A DNA stretch of 64,000 bases from Geodermatophilus marinus (GCF_003428645.1 NZ_QVQH01000002.1:186997-250996); one strand, 5' to 3'; numbered from the stretch's first letter, positions 35,625-44,106 are shown. The notes: generated by a model from the sequence alone, not told the origin. Numbers and translations are program-made.

Positions 35625-36844
35625 CGGGTGGGGGCCCCTTCGGCGAGCCAGTCGAGCAGCGCGCGCTCCTGGCGGTGCAGCGCGTGCTCGGGGACCTCGC
35701 CGTCGGCGGTCATGGGCGCCTTGAAGAACCAGCCCAGCTGCTCCTGGACCCCGCCCTCGCCGCGCTGCTGGGCGAGGTCGGTCAGCCGCGCCAGCTCGAT
35801 GGCCAGCGGGGCGGCGAGGATGGAGTCGCGGCACTGGAAGTCGACCTTGACCTGCATCCGCTGGCCCAGGAAGCCGACCAGGTCGATGGCGTCCCAGGCC
35901 TCCTTGGCGTCGCCGCGCGGCCGGTAGTAGTCGATGCGGACGACGTGGTCCTCGACCGGGTAGCCGAGGATCGAGTCGAGGACGCTGCCCTTGGTCTGCA
36001 GCTTGCTCGACAGGGAGTCGGGGTCGTCCAGGGCCAGGCCGTCGCGGTTGCCCAGGATGTTGGTGGAGTACCAGCCCTCGACGGTCAGCGCGCGGCTGCG
36101 GAAGGCCGGGGCCAGGACGGTCTTCATCATCGTCTGGCCGGTCTTGCCGTCCTTGCCCGCGACCGGCACCCCGCGGGCGGCGGCCAGCTCCAGCAGCGCC
36201 GGGACGTCGGCGGCCAGGGACGGGGTGAAGTTGACGTACCCGGCGCCCTCGCTGATCGCGGCGTGGGCGTACACCATCGCCGGGGTGATCGAGCGGTCGT
36301 CGGCGTCCAGCCCCTCCTCGAAGGCGGCCGCGGTCTGCAACGCGGGGGCGGCCGGGTCGGGCCAGCGCTCGGTGGAGGCCAGGTTGACCAGGACCAGCCC
36401 GTCGAGCCCGTGCTCCTCGCGGAAGCGCCGCAGGTCGGCGCGCACGGCGTCGGACTGGTCGCGGCGGGTCCGCGCCAGCACCACGTTGCCGCCGGTCACG
36501 TTGTGGCAGAAGTCGGCGTCGCCCGCCGCCGGCCACGGGGTCAGCGCGGACAGCGCCGGGCCGGCCTGCTCCAGCTGCCGGTGGTCCAGGACGCCGTGCA
36601 GCTCCGCGGCCTTGCGCAGGTCCGCGCCGTCGAGGTCCCAGCCCCCGATCACCAGGTCGCCGTAACCGGCCAGGCCGGTCGCGACCTCGACGGGCACCCC
36701 GCCGACCTCCACCCCTGCCAGGGGCAGCCCGTCGGGGTCGACCGCGCCGAGCCGCAACAGCTCCAGCCCCGCCACCGCGGTCGTGGCGACCGCACCCCCC
36801 AGACCGACCACCGCGACGCCGACTCGACGGGACGTACCGTGCAA
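35621..36844 (-). CDS. Inositol-3-phosphate synthase-like protein, first gene of the cluster
   Basis: 407 residues. NAD-binding start VGVAVVGLGGAVATTAVAGL; active-site region VAGKDGKTGQTMMKTVLAPA, then GWYSTNILGNRDGLALDD, SSKLQTKGSVLDSILGYPVE and KVDFQCRDSILAAPLAIELA, all typical of myo-inositol-1-phosphate synthase, which turns glucose 6-phosphate into inositol phosphate with bound NAD. The start is TTG 36844, supported by GGAGG five bases before it and by the N-terminal Rossmann strand. An inverted repeat stands just upstream. It probably supplies the cyclitol core of the pathway. Confidence 0.88.
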   Translation of the reverse strand: MHGTSRRVGVAVVGLGGAVATTAVAGLELLRLGAVDPDGLPLAGVEVGGVPVEVATGLAGYGDLVIGGWDLDGADLRKAAELHGVLDHRQLEQAGPALSALTPWPAAGDADFCHNVTGGNVVLARTRRDQSDAVRADLRRFREEHGLDGLVLVNLASTERWPDPAAPALQTAAAFEEGLDADDRSITPAMVYAHAAISEGAGYVNFTPSLAADVPALLELAAARGVPVAGKDGKTGQTMMKTVLAPAFRSRALTVEGWYSTNILGNRDGLALDDPDSLSSKLQTKGSVLDSILGYPVEDHVVRIDYYRPRGDAKEAWDAIDLVGFLGQRMQVKVDFQCRDSILAAPLAIELARLTDLAQQRGEGGVQEQLGWFFKAPMTADGEVPEHALHRQERALLDWLAEGAPTR

Positions 36845-36857
36845 CGCAACCTCCGCT

Positions 36858-36886
36858 GGTTGTGCTGGATCAGGTCTCGCACAACC
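36858..36886. promoter_or_regulatory. Inverted repeat in the promoter region of the nine-gene cluster
   Basis: GGTTGTGC (36858-36865) and GCACAACC (36879-36886) are perfect 8-base inverted arms separated by 13 bases, 14 bases upstream of the TTG start. The distance between arm centres is 21 bases, two helix turns, fitting a dimeric repressor or activator site. No regulator gene is adjacent. Confidence 0.5.
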
Positions 36887-37015
36887 GAGCCTGGCACAGG
36901 CCGCCGGGGTCCGCGCGGTGAGTCCGCGATCGGCCGCCGGACGCGGCCCGGCCCGACCGGGGCCGGCCGCGCGGGACCCCGCCGGGTGGGGGAGGTGGTG
37001 CCGGTCGACCCGGGG

Positions 37016-37486
37016 TCAGCCCAGGGAGGCGGTGAGCGTGACCTCGTCCGCGGTGACGGTGCTGCACTCGAGGTTCAGCGGGCCCGCGGCGACGCTCTGG
37101 CCCTGGGTGCAAGTGGCCTCGGTGCCGCCGACCGTCAGGCTGGCCTGGCCGTCCTGGACGCCGTTGAAGGCGATCCGGTTGCCGAGGACGTCGACCTGGG
37201 CGCCCTCCCCGGTCAGGGTGACCGAGCAGGAGGTGCCGGAGCAGTCGACGCTGGAGGCGGCGTCCTCCGCGGCCGACGCCGCGGCGGACCCGGCCGACTC
37301 CGCCGCGGACCGGGCCGACTCCGCGGCGGACTGGGCCGCCTCGCCGGCGGACTCGGCGGCGGTCGCGGCGCTCTCGACGGCCGAGGACGCGTCTTCCGCG
37401 GTTCCACCGCACCCGGACAGGCCGACGACGGCGAGACCACCGGCGAGCAGGCCGGCGGCCACCCTGGGACTCGGTGTCGATGTCAT
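37016..37486 (-). CDS. Lipoprotein with Ala/Ser heptad spacer
   Basis: 156 residues. Signal peptide with lipobox LSGC (Cys26), then about 55 residues of AAESA-type repeats (SAGEAAQSAAESARSAAESA) likely forming a helical stalk, then a small beta-rich domain with two Cys pairs (VDCSGTSCSVTLTGEG; EATCTQGQ ... LECSTV). Function unknown; similar small exported domains are common in actinobacteria. Lies upstream of, and opposite to, the ABC exporter genes. Confidence 0.78.
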   Translation of the reverse strand: MTSTPSPRVAAGLLAGGLAVVGLSGCGGTAEDASSAVESAATAAESAGEAAQSAAESARSAAESAGSAAASAAEDAASSVDCSGTSCSVTLTGEGAQVDVLGNRIAFNGVQDGQASLTVGGTEATCTQGQSVAAGPLNLECSTVTADEVTLTASLG

Positions 37487-37687
37487 GCACCGAGGCTAGG
37501 GTGACCCGGGTCGCGGCGCGTGCTGGGCGGCGAGCTGTCATCCGGGCGTCATGCAACGGCCACCGCCGACGCCCTCCCGGCGGCCGGTCGGCCGAGCGGC
37601 GGGCCGGCGCCGTCCACCGGCCGGTGGACGGTGGACCGGCCGGTCGGCCGTCCCGCGCGGGCCGCGGCCGGCGGCAGTCTCGTCGCC

Positions 37688-38590
37688 ATGACAGCGATCC
37701 AGCCGGCGCCGGCCCCCGCGGGGACCGCGCCCGACGAGCCGGCCGTGCGGGTGCGCGGCCTGGTCAAGCGGTACGGGGGACGGGCCGTCGTGGACGGCGT
37801 CGACCTCGAGGTGCGGCGCGGTGAGGTTCTCGCGCTGCTGGGCCCGAACGGGGCGGGCAAGACGACCACGGTGGAGGTCCTCGAGGGTGTCCGCAGGCGC
37901 GACGCCGGGGAGGTGGCCGTCCTGGGCCGGGACCCGGCCACCGGCGACCGCGCGTGGCGGGACCGGATCGGCGTGGTGGGCCAGACCACCGGGGCGGGCA
38001 ACGCGCTGACCGTCCGGGAGACCCTCGACCACTACGCGCGGTACCACGCCACCCCGGTGCCCACCGCGGAGCTGCTGGCCGACGTCGGCCTGTCCGAGGC
38101 CGCCGGGCGGCGGGTGGACAAGCTCTCCGGCGGCCAGCGCCGGCGGCTGGAGGTGGCCCTCGGGGTGCAGGGGCACCCGGAGCTGCTGTTCCTGGACGAG
38201 CCCACGACCGGCATGGACCCGGTCGCCCGGCGCGCGTTCTGGGGCCTGGTCGAGGGGCTGCGCGACCGCGGCACCACGGTCCTGCTCACCACCCACTACC
38301 TCGACGAGGCCGCGCACCTGGCCGACCGGGTCGGCGTCATCACCGCCGGCCGGCTGGTCGAGGTGGCCGCGCCCACCGAGCTCGGCGGGGAGCTGCGCCG
38401 GGTCGCGACCGTGCGCTGGACCGAGGACGGCGCGACCCGCGAGGTCGGCACCCCCGCGCCGTCGGCGCTGCTGCGCGACCTGCTCGCCGCCACCCCGGCC
38501 GGCGAGGTGCCCGGCCTGACCGTCACCCGCCCCGGCCTGGAGGACGTCTACCTCCGGCTGGTCGCCACCCCGGAGGGGGAGCCCCGATGA
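37688..38590 (+). CDS. ABC-2 type exporter, ATP-binding protein
   Basis: 300 residues. Walker A LLGPNGAGKTTTVEVLEG, Q-loop VVGQTTGAG, signature LSGGQRRRLEVALGV, Walker B LLFLDEPTTGMDP and H-loop LLTTHYLDEAAHLADR. The C-terminal extension is that of drug or antibiotic exporters (DrrA/CcmA class). Overlaps the permease gene by four bases (ATGA). With the following kinase and regulator it forms a sense-and-export operon. Confidence 0.95.
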   Translation: MTAIQPAPAPAGTAPDEPAVRVRGLVKRYGGRAVVDGVDLEVRRGEVLALLGPNGAGKTTTVEVLEGVRRRDAGEVAVLGRDPATGDRAWRDRIGVVGQTTGAGNALTVRETLDHYARYHATPVPTAELLADVGLSEAAGRRVDKLSGGQRRRLEVALGVQGHPELLFLDEPTTGMDPVARRAFWGLVEGLRDRGTTVLLTTHYLDEAAHLADRVGVITAGRLVEVAAPTELGGELRRVATVRWTEDGATREVGTPAPSALLRDLLAATPAGEVPGLTVTRPGLEDVYLRLVATPEGEPR

Positions 38591-39426
38591 CCGCCCCGAC
38601 CCTGCCCCGCCCGGCCGCGGCGCCCCCGCCCGCGCCGCCCTCGGCGGTCACCGTGGGCCTGGCCCGGATCGGCCTGGAGCTGCGGCTGTTCGTCCGCGAC
38701 GCCGGCCAGGTCGTCTTCTCCTTCGCCTACCCGGTCATCATGCTGGTGATCTTCGCGTCCGTCTTCGGCGACGAGGAGGTGCTGCCCGGGGTCGGGTTCC
38801 CGCAGTACTTCCTGGCCGGCATCGCCGCCACCGGCGTGATGCTGACCAGCTTCCAGGCGGTCGGCACCGCGGTCACCGAGGAGCGCGACCGCGGCGACCT
38901 GGCCCGGCTGCAGACCCTCGGCACCCCGCCGCTGTCCTACGGGATCGGCAAGGCCGGGCAGGTCGTGCTCACCACCGTCGTCCAGCTGACCGTGCTGCTC
39001 GCCGTGGCCCGGCTGGCCTACGACGTCCCGCTGCCCACCGAGCCCGCCCGCTGGCTGACCTTCGCGTGGGTGGTCGTGCTGGGCATCCTGGCCGGCACCG
39101 TGCTCGGCATCGCGGTGGCGGGCGTCGTCGGCAGCGCCCGGTCGGCCGGCGCCGGCATCCCCGCCTTCGCGGTGGTGCTGCAGTTCATCTCCGGGGTCTT
39201 CTTCATCGACTCCGACCTGCCGGGCTGGATGGACACGGTGGCCGCGGTCTTCCCGCTGAGGTGGATGGTGCAGGGCATGCGGTCGGTCTTCCTGCCCGAC
39301 TCCGCCGCCGTCGCCGAGCAGGCGGGGTCGTGGCAGCACGGGACCACTGCCCTCGTGCTGGCCGCATGGGTGATCATCGGCGCCGTGGTGTGCGCCCGGA
39401 CCTTCCGCTGGCGGCGCGGGACGTGA
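38587..39426 (+). CDS. ABC-2 type exporter permease
   Basis: 279 residues with six membrane segments, e.g. VVFSFAYPVIMLVIFASVF, VVLTTVVQLTVLLAVARLAY, WVVVLGILAGTVLGIAVAGVV, AFAVVLQFISGVFF and ALVLAAWVIIGAVV. The TEERDRGDLARLQTLGTPP loop is the typical ABC-2 cytoplasmic helix that contacts the ATPase. Pairs with the preceding ATPase; substrate unknown. Stop overlaps the kinase GTG by four bases. Confidence 0.93.
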   Translation: MTAPTLPRPAAAPPPAPPSAVTVGLARIGLELRLFVRDAGQVVFSFAYPVIMLVIFASVFGDEEVLPGVGFPQYFLAGIAATGVMLTSFQAVGTAVTEERDRGDLARLQTLGTPPLSYGIGKAGQVVLTTVVQLTVLLAVARLAYDVPLPTEPARWLTFAWVVVLGILAGTVLGIAVAGVVGSARSAGAGIPAFAVVLQFISGVFFIDSDLPGWMDTVAAVFPLRWMVQGMRSVFLPDSAAVAEQAGSWQHGTTALVLAAWVIIGAVVCARTFRWRRGT

Positions 39427-40670
39427 CCCGCGGCCGCGCGTGGGCCGCCGTCCTCCTCCCCGAGCCGGGGGAGGGGGACGGCGGCTTCCCGCTCTCCGAG
39501 CGCGGGTGGCGGGCGACCGTGGCCGGGATGCACGTGATCTCCGCGGCGGTCTGGACCCTCGCGGTGGTCACCACCGCCACCCGCCCCGAGGGCGTGCGGC
39601 CGGTGGTGCTCGCCGTCCTCGCCGTGCTGGCCGTCGCCTACGCGCTGGCCGGCGCGCCGGCGATCGCGGCCGGCGGGCTGCGGCTGCGCAGCCCGCTCTA
39701 CCTCACCGTGCTGGTCGCCGGCTTCGCGGTGCTCGGCTTCACCGACCCGACGATGTTCTTCCTGCTGTTCCTGGCCTACCCGCAGGTGTGGTTCGTGGTC
39801 GGCGGGACGACGACCGGGATCGCCTGGACGGTGCTGCTGGCCGTGGCCAGCGCGATCGGCCCGGTGGCGAGCGCCGCCTCGGGGGACGCCGCGCAGGACG
39901 CCCTGGTCTCCACCGGGATCAGCCTGCTGTTCAGCCTGGCGCTCGGCCTGTGGGTGAGCCGGGTGCTGCACCAGAGCGAGCAGCGGGCCCAGCTGATCGA
40001 CCAGCTGGAGCGCACCCGCGCGGAGCTGGCCGCGGCCGAGCGCGAGCGCGGGGTGCTGGCCGAGCGGGAGCGGCTGGCCCGGGAGGTGCACGACACCCTC
40101 GCCCAGGGCTACACGAGCATCGTCGTCCTCGCGCAGACGGCGGCCGCCCAGCTGGACCGGGACCCGGCCGCCGCGCGGGAGCGGCTCGCGGTCATCGAGG
40201 AGGTGGCCCGCGACAACCTGGCCGAGGCGCGCGCGGTGGTGGCCGCGTTCCGGCCGGTGGGGCTGGAGGAGTCGACCCTGGTGGAGGCCCTGCACCGGCT
40301 GGCCGAGCGGTTCGGCCGGGAGACCGGCCTGGCCGTGCGGGTGGACACCGGCGCGCTCGGCACCGGGCCGGAGCTGCGCCGCGACGAGGAGGTCGTGCTG
40401 CTGCGCGGCGCCCAGGAGGCGCTGACCAACGTGCGCCGGCACGCGGGGGCCTCCGCGGTGGTGGTCCGGCTGGTCCGGGTTGCCGGGCAGGTGTCGGTGC
40501 ACGTCGAGGACGACGGCGTCGGCTTCGACCCCGCGGCCGCGCCCGGCGCCGGGCTGGAGGGGCTGCGCGGCCGGGTGGCGCAGGTCGGCGGGACCGTCGA
40601 CGTCGCCTCCGCGCCCGGGACGGGGACGCGGGTGACCGTGCGGGTGCCGGCGTCCGGGGCGGGGCCGTGA
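39423..40670 (+). CDS. Membrane sensor histidine kinase (NarL/DesK class)
   Basis: 415 residues. Five or six membrane helices fill residues 35-185, then a coiled-coil linker. The HisKA_3 dimerisation motif ERERLAREVHDTLAQGYTSI contains the phospho-accepting His; the ATPase domain has GAQEALTNVRRHAGA (N box), VEDDGVGFDPAAAPGAGLEG (G1) and GTGTRVTVRVP (G2). Coupled to the exporter before and the regulator after it; it probably senses a membrane-active compound that the exporter removes. Confidence 0.95.
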   Translation: MTRGRAWAAVLLPEPGEGDGGFPLSERGWRATVAGMHVISAAVWTLAVVTTATRPEGVRPVVLAVLAVLAVAYALAGAPAIAAGGLRLRSPLYLTVLVAGFAVLGFTDPTMFFLLFLAYPQVWFVVGGTTTGIAWTVLLAVASAIGPVASAASGDAAQDALVSTGISLLFSLALGLWVSRVLHQSEQRAQLIDQLERTRAELAAAERERGVLAERERLAREVHDTLAQGYTSIVVLAQTAAAQLDRDPAAARERLAVIEEVARDNLAEARAVVAAFRPVGLEESTLVEALHRLAERFGRETGLAVRVDTGALGTGPELRRDEEVVLLRGAQEALTNVRRHAGASAVVVRLVRVAGQVSVHVEDDGVGFDPAAAPGAGLEGLRGRVAQVGGTVDVASAPGTGTRVTVRVPASGAGP

Positions 40671-41299
40671 TCCGGGTGCTGGTCGTCGACGACCACCCCG
40701 TCGTCCGCGGGGGGCTGGTCGGCTGGCTCGACGCGCAGGAGGACCTCACCGTCGTGGGCGAGGCCGGCGACGGGCAGGAGGCGCTGGCCCTGGTGGCCGA
40801 GCGCGCGCCGGACGTCGTCCTCATGGACCTGCGGATGCCGCGGATGGACGGCGTGACCGCGACCGAGCGCATCGGCGCGGCCCACCCCGCCGTGCGGGTG
40901 CTCGTGCTGACCACCTACGACACCGACGCCGACATCGTGCGGGCCGTCGGCGCCGGGGCGACCGGCTACCTGCTCAAGGACGCGCCGCTGCCGCAGCTGG
41001 CCGACGCCGTCCGCGCCGCGGCCCGCGGGGAGACGGTGCTGGCGCCGCCGGTGGCCGCCCGGCTGGTGTCGCACCTGCGCGCGCCCGCGCCCGAGGCGCC
41101 GACCGCGCGGGAGCTGGAGGTGCTGGCCGGGGTGGCCCGCGGGCTGACCAACGCCGAGATCGGGCGGGAGCTGTACATCGGCGAGGCGACGGTGAAGACC
41201 CACCTGCTGCGGGTGTTCGCCAAGCTCGGCGTCGACGACCGCACCCGGGCGGTCATGGTCGCCGTCGAGCGCGGCCTGCTGCCAGCACCGGGCGCGTGA
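40667..41299 (+). CDS. NarL-family response regulator
   Basis: 210 residues. Receiver domain with the acidic pocket VLVVDDHP, phospho-Asp in DVVLMDLRMPRMDGV, LVLTTYDTDAD and Lys in GYLLKDAPL; LuxR-type HTH TARELEVLAGVARGLTNAEIG then EATVKTHLLRVFAKLGVDDR. Partner of the kinase, starting inside its stop (GTGA). Likely activates this exporter operon. Confidence 0.96.
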   Translation: MIRVLVVDDHPVVRGGLVGWLDAQEDLTVVGEAGDGQEALALVAERAPDVVLMDLRMPRMDGVTATERIGAAHPAVRVLVLTTYDTDADIVRAVGAGATGYLLKDAPLPQLADAVRAAARGETVLAPPVAARLVSHLRAPAPEAPTARELEVLAGVARGLTNAEIGRELYIGEATVKTHLLRVFAKLGVDDRTRAVMVAVERGLLPAPGA

Positions 41300-41306
41300 C
41301 GGCGGC

Positions 41307-41996
41307 TCAGCTCGTGAGCCGGACCAGCACCTGCTCCCACAGCGGGTTGTAGGCCACGTAGTCGAACCCGTGGCCGGTGCGGTCGACGAACTCAGTGAAC
41401 GCCCGGTGCTCGTGGCGCTCCCAGCCGGGGTAGTTGAAGTACTCGTCGAAGAGCAGGACGCTGCCGGCGACGAGGCGGTCCGCGGCCTCCCGGAGCACGG
41501 TCGCCGTCGAGCTGTAGAGGTCGGCGTCCAGGTGGGCGAAGGCGATCGGCCCGGGGTGCCCGGCGAGGAACCGCGGCAGCGAGTCCTCGAACAGCCCCGG
41601 GTGCAGCACGGCCCCGGGCACGTCGGGCGGGTCGGCGGCGAAAGCGCCCCGCTCGAAGCCGGTGCGCCAGTCCTCCGGCAGCCCCTGGAAGGAGTCGAAG
41701 CCGTGCACCGGCGCGCGGCGGGCGGCGATCCGGCGCAGCGTGTCCCCGCCCGCCACCCCGAACTCGAGGACCAGGCCGTCGGCGGGCGCGAGGTCCAGCG
41801 CCAGGTCGAGCAGCCGGAGCTTGCCCTCCACGGGCGTCGCCCCGCCGACGGAGCGGGCGGTGGGCATGTGCTCCTCGACGAAGGCCGCCGTCCGCCGGAG
41901 GGCGGCCCGCTGGCGCTCGGCGTCGATGTCGGTCAGCGCGGGGTCGAGCCCGGGGTCGGGCGGGAGCCCGACGCCGGCGTCCCCCTCCGCTGCCAT
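41307..41996 (-). CDS. TylF/MacrocinOMT-type SAM methyltransferase
   Basis: 229 residues. SAM motif LVLEFGVAGGDTLRRIA, then VHGFDSFQGLPEDWR, and the metal-binding HLDADLYSSTATVLREA and LFDEYFNYPGWERHEHRAF, the marks of the TylF (macrocin O-methyltransferase) family, whose members methylate sugar hydroxyls. Substrate here unknown; the gene stands alone, convergent with the two-component system, 4 kb from the cyclitol cluster, so a link is possible but unsupported. Confidence 0.88.
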   Translation of the reverse strand: MAAEGDAGVGLPPDPGLDPALTDIDAERQRAALRRTAAFVEEHMPTARSVGGATPVEGKLRLLDLALDLAPADGLVLEFGVAGGDTLRRIAARRAPVHGFDSFQGLPEDWRTGFERGAFAADPPDVPGAVLHPGLFEDSLPRFLAGHPGPIAFAHLDADLYSSTATVLREAADRLVAGSVLLFDEYFNYPGWERHEHRAFTEFVDRTGHGFDYVAYNPLWEQVLVRLTS

Positions 41997-42040
41997 GCCC
42001 CGACGGTAGCCAGCCCCGGGGCACGCGGTGCGCGGTGTGG

Positions 42041-43078
42041 TCAGCCCGCCGCGGGCACCGCCCGATCGACCAGCGCGACCAGCCGCTCGCTGACCTCCGC
42101 GCGCCGCTCCATCTGCACCATGTGCCCGACGCCGGGGTGCACGACGAGCTCGGCCCCGGGCAGCGCGTCGGCGATGACCCGGCTGTGGTCGGGTGGGCAG
42201 AGCAGGTCCCGCTCACCGCCGACCACCAGCACCGGCAGGCCGGCCAGCGTCTTCAGCGCCCGGGCGCGGTCGTGGTCGGTGAAGGTGGGGAGGAACGCGG
42301 CCACCGTCTCCGCCGAGCAGGCGCGGTGCACCTCGAGCGCGGCCGCGACGTCCCCGGGGTGGGCGTCCGGGCTGAAGATCAGCCGCATGTCGAACCCGCC
42401 GACGCGGCGCGGCCGGCCGGCCTGCTCGGCGCGCACCGCCCGCTCGTTGAGCAGGGGCAGCAGCCGCTGCACGACACGGGCCACCGGCGCGGGCATGCCC
42501 CACGTCGCGGCGGCGAGGTCGCCGGAGCTCGTGGCGACGAAGGCGGTGGCGACGACCCGGTCGCCGAAGAGCTCCGGACGCTGCTCGGCCAGCGCCATGA
42601 GCGTCATGCCGCCCATCGAGTGGCCGCCGAGCACGACCGGGCCGGCCGGCGCGACCTCCTCGACGACCCGCGCCAGGTCGCGGCCCAGCTGCTCGATGGT
42701 GGCGCGGTCCCGGGGCGTCGGGCCCGAGGAGCCGTGGCCGCGGTGGTCGTAGGTGACGACGCGCAGGTCCGGGCGCGCGGCGGTGAGGTCGCGGACCTGG
42801 CCGGCCCACAGCCGGGAGGACTGCACGTAGCCGTGCGCCAGGACGACGATGACCGACGGCTGCTCGGCGCCGAACACCTCGACGTGCAGGGGGACGCCGT
42901 CCTCGGTCAGCACGGTGCGGCTGCGCCCGTCCAGTGGGGGCTCCGGGGTGCGCGGGGGGACCGGGGCGGCGGTGCGGGCCCGGCGGCGGCGGGCGAGGGC
43001 GGTGCCGGCGACGAGGGCGGTGCCGGCGACGAGGCCGGCGGCGGTCAGGCCGGCGGCGGCCGCGGTGGAGGTGCGCAC
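42041..43078 (-). CDS. Alpha/beta hydrolase with N-terminal membrane anchor
   Basis: 345 residues. A hydrophobic start (TAAGLVAGTALVAGTALA) is followed by Arg-rich residues, so it is probably an inner-face anchor. Hydrolase core: VIVVLAHGYVQSSRLWAGQV (oxyanion HG), VVTYDHRGHGSSGP, nucleophile elbow GGHSMGGM, LLCPPDHSRVIADALPGAE (acid region) and HPGVGHMVQ (His). The Ser-Asp-His triad is complete. Esterase or lipase activity on an unknown substrate. GTG 43078 is preceded by GGGGGAG at some distance. Confidence 0.88.
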   Translation of the reverse strand: MRTSTAAAAGLTAAGLVAGTALVAGTALARRRRARTAAPVPPRTPEPPLDGRSRTVLTEDGVPLHVEVFGAEQPSVIVVLAHGYVQSSRLWAGQVRDLTAARPDLRVVTYDHRGHGSSGPTPRDRATIEQLGRDLARVVEEVAPAGPVVLGGHSMGGMTLMALAEQRPELFGDRVVATAFVATSSGDLAAATWGMPAPVARVVQRLLPLLNERAVRAEQAGRPRRVGGFDMRLIFSPDAHPGDVAAALEVHRACSAETVAAFLPTFTDHDRARALKTLAGLPVLVVGGERDLLCPPDHSRVIADALPGAELVVHPGVGHMVQMERRAEVSERLVALVDRAVPAAG

Positions 43079-43139
43079 CGCGGGAGTCTCCCCCAGGGGT
43101 CCCGCGGGCCGTGAGGGCGGTCGCCGTCCGGTCGCGGCC

Positions 43140-43201
43140 GCCGTCCGGTGCCGGTGCCCACGAGACGATCGCCGTCCGGTGCCGGTGCCCACGAGACGAT
43201 C
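43140..43201. repeat. Tandem 31-base repeat (two full copies plus partial ends)
   Basis: A unit beginning GCCGTCCGGTGCCGGTGCCC and ending ACGAGACGATC occurs at 43140-43170 and 43171-43201; a shortened third copy follows and a GCCGTCCGGT fragment precedes. It lies in the 327-base stretch without a recognised gene between the hydrolase and the next small ORF. No coding evidence. Confidence 0.9.
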
Positions 43202-43213
43202 GCCGTCCCTGCA

Positions 43214-43242
43214 CCGGACATCCCGGCCGGCGGGCTGTCCGG
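43214..43242. terminator. GC-rich hairpin downstream of the tandem repeat
   Basis: CCGGACA ... TGTCCGG arms with an inner TCCCG/CGGGC pairing. It lies between divergent genes, so it may be a regulatory hairpin rather than a terminator. Nothing else recognisable is seen in 43243-43405. Confidence 0.4.
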
Positions 43243-43405
43243 TAGCGGGACATCGATCGCGCGCGAGCGGCCCCGACCCGCACCGCGCAGTCGACCGGGT
43301 GGATCATCGGGCTGACCGCCGGACCGCCGATCCGGGCGCCCGCGTGGCCGCTGCCGCAGACCCACCGGCCCAGGACGTCACCCACCCTGCCGAGGAGCCC
43401 GCGCG

Positions 43406-43555
43406 ATGAACCCCCGCCGACCGGTGCGCCGCGATGCCGGCGGCCGCGTTCCCCCGGCCGTGACCTGGGCCCCGCCGGGTCCCGCGGTCGTGGTCGGCGG
43501 CCACGTCGCCGCGACCGGCCCGGTTCGGGCGCGCACCGCCCGGCGGACCCGGTGA
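43406..43555 (+). CDS. Possible small ORF (49 residues) before the ASCH gene
   Basis: ATG 43406 follows GAGGAG by eight bases and runs 49 codons to a TGA that overlaps the ASCH start (GTGA), a coupling typical of this genome. The product is Arg/Pro-rich (MNPRRPVRRDAGGR; AVVVGGHVAATG) and resembles nothing known. It may be a leader for coupled translation rather than a functional protein. Confidence 0.35.
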   Translation: MNPRRPVRRDAGGRVPPAVTWAPPGPAVVVGGHVAATGPVRARTARRTR

Positions 43556-44058
43556 CCCCGCCGGCGCCCGAGGACCGGGCCGCCGCCGCGGAGCTGTGGG
43601 CCGGCTACGCGGCCGCGCGGCCGGAGGCGGTCACCGCCGGCGACGAGCACACCGTGGAGCACTTCGGCGACTCCGCCGAGCTCGCCGACGAGCTGCTCGC
43701 GCTGGTGCTGCGCGGGCCCAAGCGGGCGACCGCGGCGCTGGTCGCCGACTTCGCCGCGGAGGGCCGGCCGCTACCCCGGATCGGCTCGCACTGGGTGGCC
43801 TGCGACGGGGCCGGCACCCCACGTGCGGTGCTGCGCACGGTCGAGCTGCGCATCGGCCCCCTCGACAGCGTCGACGACGCGTTCGCGCACGACGAGGGGG
43901 AGGGCGACCGGACGCGGGAGAGCTGGCTGCGCGACCACACCCGCTACTTCCGCCGGGTCTGCGCGGCCCGCGGGGAGACGTGGACCGAGCAGCACGAGGT
44001 CGTCTTCGAGCGCTTCCGGCTCGTCTGGCCCCCCGACGTCGCGGACCGACCGACGTAG
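43552..44058 (+). CDS. ASCH-domain protein
   Basis: 168 residues. Features of the ASCH (PUA-like) fold: ELWAGYAAARP at the start, VLRGPKRATAALVADF, PLPRIGSHWVACDGAGTPRA, VLRTVELRIGPLDSV, the helix AFAHDEGEGDRTRESWLRDH and the ending VVFERFRLVWP. Family members bind RNA or modified nucleosides; YqfB hydrolyses N4-acetylcytidine. GTG 43552 gives the usual start. Lies upstream of ychF in the same direction. Confidence 0.85.
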   Translation: MTPPAPEDRAAAAELWAGYAAARPEAVTAGDEHTVEHFGDSAELADELLALVLRGPKRATAALVADFAAEGRPLPRIGSHWVACDGAGTPRAVLRTVELRIGPLDSVDDAFAHDEGEGDRTRESWLRDHTRYFRRVCAARGETWTEQHEVVFERFRLVWPPDVADRPT

Positions 44059-44106
44059 CTCGGAGCGGCCCGGCCACGGAGCCGCGGCCGTCCCGGGCGC
44101 GCGCCG

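Noticed and set aside
27389-36844. Simple mycothiol biosynthesis locus
   Set aside because: The GT4 and PIG-L fit, but MshC and MshD are missing and YcaO, MBL, isomerase and methyltransferase genes are not part of that pathway.
43140-43201. CRISPR array
   Set aside because: Units are directly adjacent, without spacers, and no cas gene is present anywhere in the window.
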